Assembly (NCBI RefSeq): GCF_024397855.1
Contig: NZ_CP073343.1
Location: forward strand, 3,100,001-3,164,000
Source of the DNA: Marinomonas rhizomae
GTDB lineage: Bacteria > Pseudomonadota > Gammaproteobacteria > Pseudomonadales > Marinomonadaceae
Reading direction: 5' to 3'
DNA: 64,000 bases
Part shown: piece by piece, positions 38,403 to 48,539 of the stretch
Layout of the letters: each line of letters opens with the position of its first letter
Numbering within the stretch: the stretch's first letter is position 1
Position numbers and translations under genes: made by a program
Notes under the pieces: model-generated
What the model saw: the letters and a program-made list of their open reading frames with translations, nothing else
Told to the model about the DNA's origin: nothing
Database searches by the model: none

Positions 38403-41159
38403 TTATTCAGGAATCAAAATATCACGCTGCCCATTGGTTCCCATTGGACCGACTAGACCAGCCGCTTCCATTGCTTCAACCAAATTAGCCGCTCTGTTGT
38501 AACCTATTTTCAAACGCCGCTGAATAGACGAGATCGAAGCTTTACGCGTTTCAATGACAATTTTCACAGCTTCATCATAAAGTGCATCTTTATCTTCTCC
38601 ACCACCATCTGTCATTAGGTCTTCAGGGTTAACAACGACATCCTGAATATAATCAGGTTCGCCTCGCTCTTTCCATTCCTCCACCACAGCATGCACTTCT
38701 TCATCAGAAACGAAAGCACCATGTACACGAATTGGCGTAGGAAGACCCGCAGGCAAGTACAGCATGTCACCCATCCCCAAAAGCTGATCTGCACCACCTT
38801 GATCGAGAATGGTTCTGGAGTCTATTTTCGAAGATACCTGAAAGGCCATACGCGTTGGGATATTGGCTTTAATCAAGCCGGTAATAACATCCACAGATGG
38901 ACGCTGTGTCGCCAAAATCAAGTGAATACCTGCCGCCCTTGCCTTTTGTGCAATACGAGCAATCAGCTCTTCTACTTTTTTACCAACAATCATCATCATG
39001 TCGGCAAACTCGTCGACTATAATCACAATATAAGGCAAAGGCTCTAAATACGGTACAGTCCGAGCGACACCATCTTCTGAGAACATGGCCATTTCAGGTT
39101 GCCATAACGGATCTTCGATCGGCTTACCCGCCTCAATCGCATCACGTACTTTTTTGTTGTAACCCGCAATATTTCGCACGCCTAATTTCGACATGAGTTT
39201 ATAGCGACGTTCCATTTCATCTACCGACCAGCGCAAGCCATTCGCTGCGTCTTTCATGTCAGTAATGACTGGGGTTAAAAGGTGCGGAATACCTTCATAA
39301 ATCGACAGTTCAAGCATTTTAGGGTCGACCATGATCATACGCACCTCGTCTGGAGTCGACTTCAGCAACATACTTAAGATCATGGCATTAACACCAACCG
39401 ATTTACCTGAACCTGTCGTACCTGCCACCAATACATGGGGCATTTTAGCTAGATCGACAACAACAGGTTCACCAGAAATATCATGACCAAGGGACAAGGT
39501 TAGTGGCGAGGAAGATCGATCGTAGGCATCGCAATTAATCACTTCCGAAAAATACACGGTGTCGCGAACCTGATTAGGAATCTCGATCCCTATGGTTGAT
39601 TTACCAGCAATCACTTCCACCACTCGCACACTCATCACACTCAAAGAACGCGCAAGGTCTTTTGCCAAATTGGTTATACGTGACACTTTCACGCCCGGTG
39701 CTGGCTGAATTTCAAAACGAGTAATAACTGGACCGGGATTAACTTCAACCACTTCCGCCTTTACCCCGAAATCTTGTAAGCGCTGCTCTAACAATTCAGA
39801 CAAAGCCAATAGCTCATCTTCGGAATAACCGCCTTGTTTTGGTTTTGGCTTGGTAAGAACGGATCGATCAGGCAAAGAGTAAGCTTCTATTTTTTTATCA
39901 CTCTCAACTTCATCAGAATAAGGCCCACCAAGTGAGTCCAGCTGCTTCGCTTCCGATAAGGTGCGAAATGCCGGTTTGTGCGCAGGAGGAATGGTAGAAG
40001 GCTGCTTATCATGATCAAACAACATAGCATCGGCTTGATCTTTAGACACACCTGAAGGAGCAACCTCTTGCTGATCCTCCCACTCTACAGGTTCCACCCT
40101 TGCCGTTTGTGTGGTCTGAGTAACGGCCTCTTGCGCTGTGTCATCACGTTTTGTCGACCAAGTTTCTTCGATATACAGAGTGTCGCCAAAATTGACGTCT
40201 TTATCGTCAAAGGATAAACCATCGACAGATAGATCGTCTAAATCACCAAACGCGGGCTCTTCATGATTTGCTGGCAAATCTGTAACAGGCTCATCCGCTT
40301 TCGCAGACTTAGACTTTGAGAACAGTGAAGACAAGCTAAACTTGGTTTTTTTAGTTTCTTCTTCAGAAAACTCAGCATTAGCTGGATCTTCAAATAAAAC
40401 ATTATCGCTGACCTGCTCTTTCGCAACAGGTTCAACTTTTGATTTTTCAACAGATGCTTTTCTTCGTTTTCTGACAATGGCAGGCTCTTCAGCTTCATCT
40501 GAAATAATATCTGCAGATTCAGCTTTTTTATTGGCTTTAGCAGCACGGTTTTGTGACCATTTCTGCTGGATAAACACAGCAAACGTATATGCTTTTTCAC
40601 CCAAACGATCCATCAAGCTCAACCAATGAACTTGAGAAAGCAAAGTAAACGCCAAAATCACCAAGGCCAGACTAACTAACGTTGCACCATCATAACCAAT
40701 AAAACGGTACAACAAGACACCAAGTCCGCGACCTAGAATACCACCAGTACCATACTGTAAAGACGTCTCACCAACGGTATGCAAAAAGCAAAGTACAGAA
40801 CCAAAAGATAAATATAAAATGCTGCCAATTGTACAGAGCAAAGCATTATTGAGGGGCAATAAGGAGTGTGGGTTACGCCATATAATCACAGCTACCCAAA
40901 AAAACAATGGCGGTAAAGAATAAAACAAAGATCCAAAAAAGCCAGATACTAAATCTGCGATAACGGCACCAATTGGCCCCATTGAGTTCTGAGTCGCCGC
41001 ACCACTACCAGAATAAAACCAACCTGCATCTGCCGGATTATAAGTATAGGTCGCTAAACCAAAAAAGAATAAAAATAACAAAGCCGCAATAAACGCTGCT
41101 TGTTTAGCAAACATATCCCAAATTGGTGATCGTACCGACTCACTCATCTTTTCTGACAA
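38403..41159 (-). CDS. ftsK: DNA translocase FtsK
   Basis: Septal ATPase that pumps chromosomal DNA during division and activates XerCD at dif. 918 residues: four or five N-terminal membrane spans (to about 190), an acidic low-complexity linker (about 200-430), the RecA-like motor with Walker [16 protein letters not shown] and Walker [15 protein letters not shown], and the C-terminal winged-helix gamma domain ([24 protein letters not shown]) that reads KOPS. Start TTG at 41157-41159 has AGGA eight bases upstream; the ATG four codons later is an alternative. No LexA box is seen upstream, unlike E. coli. Confidence 0.96.
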   Translation of the reverse strand: MSEKMSESVRSPIWDMFAKQAAFIAALLFLFFFGLATYTYNPADAGWFYSGSGAATQNSMGPIGAVIADLVSGFFGSLFYSLPPLFFWVAVIIWRNPHSLLPLNNALLCTIGSILYLSFGSVLCFLHTVGETSLQYGTGGILGRGLGVLLYRFIGYDGATLVSLALVILAFTLLSQVHWLSLMDRLGEKAYTFAVFIQQKWSQNRAAKANKKAESADIISDEAEEPAIVRKRRKASVEKSKVEPVAKEQVSDNVLFEDPANAEFSEEETKKTKFSLSSLFSKSKSAKADEPVTDLPANHEEPAFGDLDDLSVDGLSFDDKDVNFGDTLYIEETWSTKRDDTAQEAVTQTTQTARVEPVEWEDQQEVAPSGVSKDQADAMLFDHDKQPSTIPPAHKPAFRTLSEAKQLDSLGGPYSDEVESDKKIEAYSLPDRSVLTKPKPKQGGYSEDELLALSELLEQRLQDFGVKAEVVEVNPGPVITRFEIQPAPGVKVSRITNLAKDLARSLSVMSVRVVEVIAGKSTIGIEIPNQVRDTVYFSEVINCDAYDRSSSPLTLSLGHDISGEPVVVDLAKMPHVLVAGTTGSGKSVGVNAMILSMLLKSTPDEVRMIMVDPKMLELSIYEGIPHLLTPVITDMKDAANGLRWSVDEMERRYKLMSKLGVRNIAGYNKKVRDAIEAGKPIEDPLWQPEMAMFSEDGVARTVPYLEPLPYIVIIVDEFADMMMIVGKKVEELIARIAQKARAAGIHLILATQRPSVDVITGLIKANIPTRMAFQVSSKIDSRTILDQGGADQLLGMGDMLYLPAGLPTPIRVHGAFVSDEEVHAVVEEWKERGEPDYIQDVVVNPEDLMTDGGGEDKDALYDEAVKIVIETRKASISSIQRRLKIGYNRAANLVEAMEAAGLVGPMGTNGQRDILIPE

Positions 41160-41236
41160 AACGTACTTCCTATTTTATGCTAATCAAAACAAAACCCACT
41201 CCATGTAGCGGAGCCACAAGTTCGCTAAGCTTACCA

Positions 41237-41266
41237 TAAAAAAAGCCAGCCCAAAGGGCTGGCTTT
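41237..41266 (-). terminator. Terminator downstream of porin gene
   Basis: AAGCCAGCCC-TTT-GGGCTGGCTT (minus-strand reading) followed by TTTTTTTAT, 53 bases after the porin stop. Confidence 0.92.
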
Positions 41267-41318
41267 CGCTTTTACTAAGATAAGGCACTCTCCAATGCAG
41301 GAGACCTTATAAAAAATC

Positions 41319-42191
41319 TTAGAAGAAAGTTTTAACACCAACGATTGTACGCTCAGCGCCAGCATCGATAGTTGCTTCTGTTGTATCACCAGCGTAGTTT
41401 TTCACGTAGTAAGTCAAATCACCTGATACGTATTCACCAATGAAGTAAGTTGCAGAAGGCTCGCCATCAGTTTCCATATCCTGAGAGTACTCAAGAGTCA
41501 AAGTCAAAGCATCAGTTGCAGCAAGAGCAACAGACGCAGTCATTTTAGAAACATCAGTATCACCATTAACACCTGCTGAACCAGTACCGTAGTTAAGAGA
41601 CAATGTCGCTGGGCCAGCAACTGTCTGTAAGCCAATGTTTGCCGCATTAGCATCACCTACAGCACCACCAGAGATACCAGCTTTAAAGCCACCAAAATCC
41701 ATTACGTAAGATGCTGCAACACCGATATCAGAATCTTCTGCACCAGTTGAAGGAGTTGATTCTACTGCAAGAGTTAGCTCTGGAGTAACTTTGTAACGGA
41801 TACCAGTGTTGTCAGTATCATCAGAAGTTACTAAATCAACACCGCCGTAAATCTCATCCATACCCATGAAAGAGCCAGTCGCTACTGTACCATCAAAGCG
41901 ACCAAAGGATACTGCACCTTGTTTTACGTACAGTTTTTCCATGTTGATGTCAGTGCCTTCATCATCACCAGTAGTTTTGAATTCAAGCTCAGCATAAACA
42001 ATACCAGTATCTACGTGAAGCTCTAGCTCACCAAGATCTGTACCATCAAGCTCATCAGTACCGTCTTTTGTCATAACATATTCAACACCAGCTTCACCAG
42101 TGATGATTGCATCAGCAGCGAAAGTAGCAGTAGAAACAGCAGCCGCAACAGCAGTTACCGCAAACACAGAAGCAAGTTTAATCGCTTTCAT
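41319..42191 (-). CDS. Porin-like outer-membrane beta-barrel protein
   Basis: 290-residue Gram-negative porin-like protein. A signal peptide ends TATFA before ADAIITGEAGVEYVM (cleavage about 25/26). The mature part is strongly acidic, with alternating beta strands (LGELELHVDTGIVYAELEF, VSFGRFDG, LTYYVKNYAG), and ends in phenylalanine (VGVKTFF), the BAM recognition signal. Acidic surface is typical of marine porins. GGGGAA precedes the ATG. Long upstream region and strong terminator suggest high, independently regulated expression. The transported solute is unknown. Confidence 0.87.
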   Translation of the reverse strand: MKAIKLASVFAVTAVAAAVSTATFAADAIITGEAGVEYVMTKDGTDELDGTDLGELELHVDTGIVYAELEFKTTGDDEGTDINMEKLYVKQGAVSFGRFDGTVATGSFMGMDEIYGGVDLVTSDDTDNTGIRYKVTPELTLAVESTPSTGAEDSDIGVAASYVMDFGGFKAGISGGAVGDANAANIGLQTVAGPATLSLNYGTGSAGVNGDTDVSKMTASVALAATDALTLTLEYSQDMETDGEPSATYFIGEYVSGDLTYYVKNYAGDTTEATIDAGAERTIVGVKTFF

Positions 42192-42734
42192 TCAAGATTC
42201 CCCTTTATATTATATAATATGGTCTTGTAGACCTATCGATCGATTTTCATCTATCCAAGAAACGTTGTTAAATCAACGATTCATGTATCTTAAAACCCAT
42301 CAGTTTCACTTTCATGACAGCTGTCAAAAAAGCAATTATTCTTGTAGTTCCCGACACCGTATTCAAATTATCTTTTCGAATTACCGTTTAGGACTGCAAC
42401 GATTAAAACCAAGTTTTCCATTACGGGTCAAGCACTCCTTGCACTTTTTTTCTTTTTTTTTTCATTTTCCGCTCTTTTTTGGACGAAAAGCACTCAACAA
42501 GACCCTTTACGGACATTTTTCTTAAGCTCTTCGTGCACATTTAAGCCAACTAAGAATAACATCGTGTCAATAAGTCGCAAGCTGAATATCTTTTCTTCCT
42601 TAATTAGTTTATCGGGTAGAGTTTTTTTTTCTTTAGCTTTTCTTGATAAAAACCATCAAACAATAGTTTTTAAGAGGAAAGGAACTATAATCGGATTATC
42701 AAATTAATTGAAAATTAAGGATAATAACCACTTC
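42192..42734. promoter_or_regulatory. Long divergent intergenic region porin / aat
   Basis: About 540 AT-rich bases without a credible gene. Contains GGTCT-TGT-AGACC (42221-42233), ATCGATCGAT (42235-42244), CGTTG-TTAAAT-CAACG near 42264, and the perfect 12-base palindrome TGACAGCTGTCA (42315-42326), plus long T runs near 42448-42480 and 42621. These could be operators for the porin; no regulator can be named. Confidence 0.5.
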
Positions 42735-43478
42735 ATGTCAGCAACAGCTACCGAAGATAAACACGAGCTTGTATTACTGTCAGAGTCACCTTACGACACA
42801 CCAGACCCCGGCAAGGCGTTAGAAGATCCTGAAGGCTTATCCGCCATTGGTGGCGACTTATCCCCTACTCGACTACTTCATCTGTACAGTAAAGGCTTTT
42901 TCCCTTGGTTTAGCGATCCTGATCCCATCCTGTGGTGGCACCCAGAGCAAAGATGCACTCTTAACCCAGACGATTTTCACGCGTCTAGATCACTTCAAAA
43001 AGCCATCAAAAAAGACCAATGGTTATTTTCAGTCAATCAGAACTTTGAGTCCGTAATCGGTTATTGCTCGGCGCTACGAGCAGACAAGGAAGGCACTTGG
43101 ATATCCAAAGACATTAAAAATGCTTATACAGAGCTACACAAATTAGGCTACGCACATTCCATTGAAATATGGTTGAACAACAAACTTGTCGGTGGTTTTT
43201 ATGGCGTCGCGATGGGAAATATGTTTTTTGGTGAATCAATGTTTTCGCTCACACCAAACGCATCAAAAATAGCATTAAAGACATTCTGCGAATTGGCAAA
43301 AAGCTGCAAGATAGAATTAATAGATTGCCAGGTTGAATCTGACCATTTGCTGTCCCTTGGTGCCCAAAAAACACCTAGAAAATATTTCTGCAGCAACCTA
43401 GAGCAACTCATTCCAAGCATCAAAAAGAACCCAGCACTCATCAATATTGGCAAAAAAGTGGATAAACAGCCGATTTAG
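42735..43478 (+). CDS. aat: Leucyl/phenylalanyl-tRNA-protein transferase
   Basis: Adds Leu or Phe to N-terminal Arg or Lys of proteins, creating N-degrons that ClpS delivers to ClpAP. 247 residues: GLSAIGGDLSPTRLLHLYSKGFFPWF, LWWHPEQRC, GTWISKDIKNAYTELHKLGYAHSIE, GGFYGVAMGNMFFGESMFS. Start taken at the ATG at 42735; a TTG at 42708 precedes it in frame with AAGGA between. clpA and clpS, the downstream partners, are encoded just beyond infA; bpt is missing between. Confidence 0.95.
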   Translation: MSATATEDKHELVLLSESPYDTPDPGKALEDPEGLSAIGGDLSPTRLLHLYSKGFFPWFSDPDPILWWHPEQRCTLNPDDFHASRSLQKAIKKDQWLFSVNQNFESVIGYCSALRADKEGTWISKDIKNAYTELHKLGYAHSIEIWLNNKLVGGFYGVAMGNMFFGESMFSLTPNASKIALKTFCELAKSCKIELIDCQVESDHLLSLGAQKTPRKYFCSNLEQLIPSIKKNPALINIGKKVDKQPI

Positions 43479-43706
43479 AACAAAAATAGACAGCGTGAAA
43501 ACACAACTAGGTTTGCCTTACGCTGCTTTTTTAGGCAAAATACGCTCGATCAAAATTCAGACGTCGCTAAATGCACAATCATGATTAAGCTGTTTAGCGC
43601 TCAATTGACCAAAGAGGAACACCTTTCCTCTTCGTCTGCAGACCTCCTTTTGGGTATGGTCGGCGTCTACTAAATAATAGTAAGTTAACACCATAGGACA
43701 CATATT
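43479..43706 (+). promoter_or_regulatory. aat-infA intergenic region with hairpins, infA leader
   Basis: 228 non-coding bases where Pseudomonas has bpt. Holds a perfect hairpin AAGAGGAA-CACCT-TTCCTCTT (43612-43632) followed at once by the palindrome GTCTGCAGAC (43634-43643), 60-90 bases before the infA start, probably in its leader. No remnant of bpt coding sequence is visible. Confidence 0.5.
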
Positions 43707-43925
43707 GTGGCAAAAGAAGAAGGCTTAGAAATGGAGGGCACTATCGTTGATACGTTGCCTAATACCATGTTCCGTGTCGAGTTAGAAAACGGACACGTAG
43801 TGATTGCACATATCTCTGGTAAAATGCGTAAAAATTACATTCGTATTTTAACTGGCGACAAGGTAAAAGTTGAATTAACACCTTACGACCTTTCTAAAGG
43901 GCGTATTGTTTACCGCGCACGTTAA
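43707..43925 (+). CDS. infA: Translation initiation factor IF-1
   Basis: 72-residue OB-fold protein that binds the 30S A site with IF-2 and IF-3. Sequence is nearly invariant: [67 protein letters not shown] (read in parts). The start is GTG at 43707-43709 with AGGA eight bases upstream. Its own leader suggests separate transcription from aat. Confidence 0.98.
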   Translation: MAKEEGLEMEGTIVDTLPNTMFRVELENGHVVIAHISGKMRKNYIRILTGDKVKVELTPYDLSKGRIVYRAR

Positions 43926-43955
43926 TTTAAGCAACCCAGCAAGGGCAGCTTAGAC

Positions 43956-44002
43956 AGAAGACATAAAAAAACCGGACAGAGTCCGGTTTTTTTATGTCTT
44001 CT
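43956..44002. terminator. Long bidirectional terminator infA / clpA
   Basis: Perfect 22-bp inverted repeat: arms 43956-43977 and 43981-44002 around AGA. The core is ACCGGAC/GTCCGGT flanked by A7 and T7 and by AGAAGACAT/ATGTCTTCT, so either strand ends in a hairpin plus T-run. Confidence 0.9.
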
Positions 44003-44059
44003 TAAGGTAACCCCCTACCCTTTCTTCAAAAGAAGGGGGTCATTTCTTAATTGTAATAA

Positions 44060-46315
44060 TCAATGAACAACCGCTTCTTTGATTACTTCAAACTTCAACT
44101 CATCACTCTTTTCATCCAACGCCACTTTGACGTGACCGCCATCATGAAGATCGCCAAAAAGAATATGATCCGCTAAAGGCTTCTTCAAATGCTCCTGAAT
44201 CACTCGAGCCATCGGACGTGCACCCATCTGGCGATCGTAGCCTTTGTTGGCTAACCAACCTCTGGCAGTGTCTGAGACCTCTAATAAGACACCTTTAGGA
44301 TCAAGTTGGGCCTGTAACTCGACTAAGAACTTATCAACCACGTTAAAGATAATGCGTTCATCCAATTGCTGGAACTGAATAACAGCATCTAAGCGGTTTC
44401 TGAATTCTGGTGTGAAAGTTCGATTAATCACTTCCATACCGTCCGTTGAGTTATCTTGACTAGAGAAACCAATCGAACGACGAGCCAATTCTTCAGCGCC
44501 CGCATTCGAAGTCATCACCAAAATCACATTACGGAAATCCGCCTTGCGTCCGTTGTTATCCGTCAAAGTACCGTGATCCATTACTTGCAGAAGCAAGTTA
44601 AAGACCTCTGGGTGAGCCTTTTCAATCTCATCCAATAGCACGACACTGTGTGGGTTCTTCGTCACCGCTTCCGTTAGCAAGCCACCTTGATCAAAACCAA
44701 CATAGCCTGGTGGTGCACCAATCAATCGAGACACGGCATGACGCTCCATGTATTCCGACATATCGAAACGAATGAGCTCAAGCCCTAATTGTTTAGCTAG
44801 CTGTTTGGTAACCTCTGTTTTACCAACCCCTGTTGGGCCGGCCATCAAGAAAGAACCAATAGGCTTTTGTTCAGCCTTCAAGCCTGCACGAGATAACTTA
44901 ATCGCAGCGGATAAAGAATCAATGGCATTGTCTTGCCCGAAGACCACCATTTTCAGGTTACGCTCAAGGTTAGACAGCACTTGTCTATCATCAGAGTTAA
45001 CCGCTCTCACAGGCACTCTGGCGATCTTAGAGACGATATCTTCAATGTCAGCAACCGTGATAACCGCTTTACGCTTCTCTTCTGGCTGTAGTCGCTGATA
45101 AGCACCAGCTTCATCCACAACATCAATCGCTTTATCAGGCATATGACGATCTGTCACATAGCGCTGAGCAAGCTCGGCTGCTGCCAGCAAGGCTGGCTCT
45201 TCGTACTTAACCTTATGATGCTCTTCGAACGCACCAATAATGCCTTTCAAAATTTGATAAGTATCATCGACACTTGGCTCGTTCACATCAATTTTCTGGA
45301 AGCGACGCGCCAACGCGTGGTCTTTTTCAAACACACCACGAAACTCTTGGAATGTGGTCGAACCGATACAACGCAAACCACCTGAACTCAAGACAGGCTT
45401 GAGCAGATTAGAAGCATCCATGACACCGCCAGAAGCGGCCCCCGCACCAATGATGGTATGAATTTCATCAATAAACAAAATCGCATTCGGTAGTTTTTTC
45501 AATTCACCTAGCAATTGCTTAAGGCGTTTTTCAAAATCACCGCGGTATTTAGTTCCTGCTAATAACGCGCCTAAATCTAGCGAATAAACAACACCGTCCG
45601 CAATGACATCAGGCACCTGTCCATCAACAATACGTCTTGCTAAGCCTTCAGCAATAGCCGTTTTACCAACGCCAGACTCACCAACCAAGAGAGGATTATT
45701 TTTACGACGGCGAGAAAGTGTTTGTATTACTCGCTCAACTTCGTATTCACGCCCAATCAGTTTGTCTATTTTTCCAGCTTTAGCTTCTTCATTTAAATTA
45801 GTAGCAAATTTTTGCAACGGCGCAGTATTCGTATCTTCTGCCTCGTCATCATGATCCATATCTTGAGAAGAAGCTTCGCCAGTTTTAGAAATACCGTGCG
45901 CCACATAATTGACGACATCAATTCGCGCTACGCCATGTCGCTTGAGAAGATAAACCGTTTGACTCTCTTGCTCACTAAAAATAGCCACCAGCACATTCGC
46001 ACCAGTCACTTCTCGTTTACCAGAGGATTGAACATGGAAAACCGCACGCTGTAATACGCGCTGAAAACCTAATGTTGGCTGAACTTCACGTTCTTCATCA
46101 TCTTCAGGAATTAGAGGTGTTGTACTATCAACAAATTCCTCAAGCTCCTTACTTAAGGTATCTAAATTCACACCACATGCTTTGAGGACGCTTGAAGCAG
46201 CGCCATTTTCAATAAGAGCTAATAATAAATGCTCAACCGTCATGAATTCATGGCGCTTGTCACGCGCCGCTTTAAAAGCCGTATTCAGGGTTTGTTCTAG
46301 TTCTTTATCTAACAT
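44060..46315 (-). CDS. clpA: ATP-dependent Clp protease ATP-binding subunit ClpA
   Basis: Double-AAA+ unfoldase that feeds ClpP; with ClpS it degrades N-end-rule substrates. 751 residues: N-terminal repeat domain (1-145), AAA1 with Walker [16 protein letters not shown] near 213, AAA2 with [15 protein letters not shown] near 493 and [16 protein letters not shown], and the C-terminal [19 protein letters not shown]. The ClpP-binding IGL-type loop is expected in AAA2. 20 bases downstream of clpS. Confidence 0.97.
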   Translation of the reverse strand: MLDKELEQTLNTAFKAARDKRHEFMTVEHLLLALIENGAASSVLKACGVNLDTLSKELEEFVDSTTPLIPEDDEEREVQPTLGFQRVLQRAVFHVQSSGKREVTGANVLVAIFSEQESQTVYLLKRHGVARIDVVNYVAHGISKTGEASSQDMDHDDEAEDTNTAPLQKFATNLNEEAKAGKIDKLIGREYEVERVIQTLSRRRKNNPLLVGESGVGKTAIAEGLARRIVDGQVPDVIADGVVYSLDLGALLAGTKYRGDFEKRLKQLLGELKKLPNAILFIDEIHTIIGAGAASGGVMDASNLLKPVLSSGGLRCIGSTTFQEFRGVFEKDHALARRFQKIDVNEPSVDDTYQILKGIIGAFEEHHKVKYEEPALLAAAELAQRYVTDRHMPDKAIDVVDEAGAYQRLQPEEKRKAVITVADIEDIVSKIARVPVRAVNSDDRQVLSNLERNLKMVVFGQDNAIDSLSAAIKLSRAGLKAEQKPIGSFLMAGPTGVGKTEVTKQLAKQLGLELIRFDMSEYMERHAVSRLIGAPPGYVGFDQGGLLTEAVTKNPHSVVLLDEIEKAHPEVFNLLLQVMDHGTLTDNNGRKADFRNVILVMTSNAGAEELARRSIGFSSQDNSTDGMEVINRTFTPEFRNRLDAVIQFQQLDERIIFNVVDKFLVELQAQLDPKGVLLEVSDTARGWLANKGYDRQMGARPMARVIQEHLKKPLADHILFGDLHDGGHVKVALDEKSDELKFEVIKEAVVH

Positions 46316-46335
46316 TGCTATTCCCTCACTCTGAA

Positions 46336-46686
46336 TCAGTCAACCTTTTGTAGGTCGCACATTAAGGGGTGCTCATTTTGTTCCACGAACTGTTGTACCA
46401 TTGCTACTTTGGTTTCAGCAATATCAAAAGGGTAAATACCGCAAACACCTTTCCCTTTTTGATGCACTTCTAACATTACCTGATTAGCCTTCTCCCCATC
46501 CATAGAAAAAAACCTCTGTAACACAAATACGACAAAATCCATTGGCGTATAGTCATCATTAAATAACACCACCTGATACATGGAAGGTGGTTTTAACTCT
46601 GTTTCTTCAGGAGCAATCGCAATACTGGAGTGCCCATGTTGCTCGTCATCTTCTGATACTAGTCTAATTTGTTGATCTGTAATCAT
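46336..46686 (-). CDS. clpS: ClpAP adaptor protein ClpS
   Basis: Adaptor that recognises N-terminal Leu, Phe, Tyr or Trp and hands substrates to ClpA. 116 residues; the core [28 protein letters not shown] contains the NDDYTPM binding pocket segment (about 43-49), followed by [25 protein letters not shown]. The disordered N-terminal extension is somewhat long. ATG with AGAGG six bases upstream; operon with clpA. Confidence 0.97.
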   Translation of the reverse strand: MITDQQIRLVSEDDEQHGHSSIAIAPEETELKPPSMYQVVLFNDDYTPMDFVVFVLQRFFSMDGEKANQVMLEVHQKGKGVCGIYPFDIAETKVAMVQQFVEQNEHPLMCDLQKVD

Positions 46687-46991
46687 CCCATGCCTCTGAG
46701 GCTACAATTTTTTACGTAACTGGCCAAATCTGACTCATTACCACTTATATACGTTACAGACTACCATTTGGATTTTACAAATCCCAAAAGGGCTTCTACG
46801 CTCTTTATTGGGGTGACCAAATGTGCAATCAATGTTTATTGTTAAAATTTTAGCATTGATTGCTCAAAAACAATTTGCACCTATTTAGCAATCTGCGCTA
46901 TCCGAGTTCTGTTTTTTAACGCGCTTAACGTCATCATTACTCATTTTGAGTGACATAAGCAAATATCGACTGAGTGGATAAGGAGTGACTC
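46687..46991. promoter_or_regulatory. Divergent intergenic region clpS / cspD with 10-bp inverted repeat
   Basis: 305 bases without a gene. GCAATCAATG (46825-46834) and CATTGATTGC (46854-46863) are perfect inverted copies around 19 AT-rich bases, midway between the two starts. Promoters of clpS-clpA and cspD must lie here, but I cannot place them with confidence. Confidence 0.5.
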
Positions 46992-47258
46992 ATGCATCAC
47001 GGATCAGTGAAGTGGTTTAACAATGCAAAAGGCTATGGCTTTATTGTGTCGGAAGATTTTAATGAAGATTTATTTATTCATTATTCAGCTATTAATGTTG
47101 AGGGCTACAAAACGCTAAAAGCAGGCCAGGCAGTGACCTTTGATGTCGAGCCAGGAGAGCGAGGCCTTCACGCGATTGAAATCAATCCGACAGCAGCAAC
47201 AGAAAACACTAAACAAGAGGGGACTCACTCCGACGATAAAAATACTCAGCCAGCTTAG
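46992..47258 (+). CDS. cspD: Cold shock-like protein CspD
   Basis: 88-residue OB-fold single-strand nucleic acid binder. GSVKWFNNAKGYGFIV carries RNP1 (KGYGFIV, 14-20) and DLFIHYSAI RNP2 (about 28-36); the polar C-terminal tail (68-88) extends beyond the cold-shock domain, as in CspD. E. coli CspD inhibits replication initiation and elongation in stationary phase. Position opposite clpS-clpA is the conserved cspD location. Start ATG after AAGGAG. Confidence 0.93.
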   Translation: MHHGSVKWFNNAKGYGFIVSEDFNEDLFIHYSAINVEGYKTLKAGQAVTFDVEPGERGLHAIEINPTAATENTKQEGTHSDDKNTQPA

Positions 47259-47387
47259 AACCGCGTTACCATCGCTATATTGAAGCGAATTTGTTATCTT
47301 ACTCCTCATAATGAGGAGTAAGACTAACGCTCTTTTGTGCTGTTTTTTTTATACTCGTACCCTCTTCTCAACTCTATAATCGAATCC

Positions 47388-48122
47388 ATGTCCTCTAACT
47401 TAATTTTATTTAACAAACCTTTTCGAGTACTCAGTCAATTCTCCGTAGAAGGCGATAAGACCACTCTTGCTCAATATATTGACGCTCCCGAATTTTATCC
47501 AGCAGGCAGGCTAGACTTTGATTCCGAAGGTCTTTTACTACTGACCAATCAAGGCGCGTTGCAACACATCATCGCATCTCCAGACTTTAAGCTCCCCAAA
47601 ACCTATTGGGTTCAAGTTGAAGGAGAAATTTCTGACGAGGCCATAAAAACACTAAGGCAAGGCGTTGAGCTAAAAGACGGCCTCACCAAACCAGCCGAAG
47701 CAGAACGCATGACAGAACCCAATGTTTGGGAAAGAACACCACCCGTTCGCTATCGTGAAGCTATCCCTACAAGCTGGCTATCGCTACAAATTCGCGAAGG
47801 TAAAAATCGACAGGTTCGTCGAATGACGGCTGCCGTTGGTTTTCCAACACTCAGGTTAATTCGCTATGCCATTGGTCCTTATACTTTAGAAAATACAGGG
47901 GTTGGCCAATGGAACCACATAGAGCCAACTGACAATTTACTAAAAGAGGTTACTCAGTTTGAAGAACAAAGAAAGAGAAAGAGAAAGACTGCCTCACCTA
48001 ACCGTCGCCGCCCTAGTGAGAATGGGCAACGAAGACCCCAAGGCAACAAAGTTTCTCATGGTGAAGGAATGGCAAGACGGAAACCTAGTACTAAACCAAC
48101 CAGCCGGCCACGTCGAAAATAA
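47388..48122 (+). CDS. rluE: 23S rRNA pseudouridine(2457) synthase RluE
   Basis: RsuA-family pseudouridine synthase modifying 23S rRNA. 244 residues; NKPFRVLSQF, the catalytic GRLDFDSEGLLLLTN (D43), and the late motif REGKNRQVRRMTAAVGFPTLRLIR are clear. E. coli RluE is about 217 residues and ends soon after the equivalent of GQWNHI; here a very basic tail of about 45 residues follows (RKRKRK, RRRPSENGQRRP, SRPRRK). That tail is encoded by DNA also used, one frame over, for the nudJ N terminus. ATG at 47388 chosen; the frame upstream of it is hydrophobic and unsupported. Confidence 0.9.
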   Translation: MSSNLILFNKPFRVLSQFSVEGDKTTLAQYIDAPEFYPAGRLDFDSEGLLLLTNQGALQHIIASPDFKLPKTYWVQVEGEISDEAIKTLRQGVELKDGLTKPAEAERMTEPNVWERTPPVRYREAIPTSWLSLQIREGKNRQVRRMTAAVGFPTLRLIRYAIGPYTLENTGVGQWNHIEPTDNLLKEVTQFEEQRKRKRKTASPNRRRPSENGQRRPQGNKVSHGEGMARRKPSTKPTSRPRRK

Positions 48123-48462
48123 CGAAAGCGTCATTCAAGCCGTTATTCGCGAAACAAGAGAAGAATCAGGCTGGCTAGTAGAACCTATCGGCCTGCTTGG
48201 AATGTATGCATTTACACCTTACGAAGGGGCAGACACTTATCACCGTCTGTGTTTCTTATGCGAAGCTGTGAGCGAAACTCATGAACCGCTCGATAAGGAC
48301 ATTGTTTCTAGCCATTGGCTAACGTATGAAGAAATCATGGTACTGCCTCATCGCAGCCCATTAATTAAAGCCTGCATTGAAGATTCATTTAATAACCCCA
48401 TTATCTCCTTATCTTTTGTATCGGATCAATTTCTTCGGCCTATGCCAATAATCAGAAAGTGA
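47959..48462 (+). CDS. nudJ: Nudix hydrolase, NudJ-type phosphatase
   Basis: 167-residue Nudix enzyme; NudJ hydrolyses thiamine pyrophosphate and nucleoside di/triphosphates. The Nudix box GHVENNESVIQAVIRETREESG (parts: GHVENNE, RETREESG) is complete near 50-71, after LPHLTVAALV and NQPAGH; the C-terminal RSPLIKACIED is also NudJ-like. Starts with TTG at 47959-47961 (AGAGG nine bases upstream), because the HLTVAAL strand must be included and no ATG lies before it. It overlaps rluE by 164 bases in the +1 frame. Confidence 0.85.
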   Translation: MKNKERERERLPHLTVAALVRMGNEDPKATKFLMVKEWQDGNLVLNQPAGHVENNESVIQAVIRETREESGWLVEPIGLLGMYAFTPYEGADTYHRLCFLCEAVSETHEPLDKDIVSSHWLTYEEIMVLPHRSPLIKACIEDSFNNPIISLSFVSDQFLRPMPIIRK

Positions 48463-48539
48463 TACAATAACCAACATTACATTCATTTGAGGCAACGCCT
48501 CTTCGCTTTGCGAAAATAATAGTCGAGAAATCACAGCTC

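Noticed and set aside
42100..42525. Plus-strand open frame of 141 codons in the porin upstream region
   Set aside because: Begins antisense to the porin signal peptide, low-complexity and Phe-rich, no ribosome site; the stretch looks regulatory.
44010..44040. ACCCCCT ... AGGGGGT inverted repeat after clpA
   Set aside because: Arms pair, but no T-run follows on either strand and the strong 22-bp terminator is adjacent.
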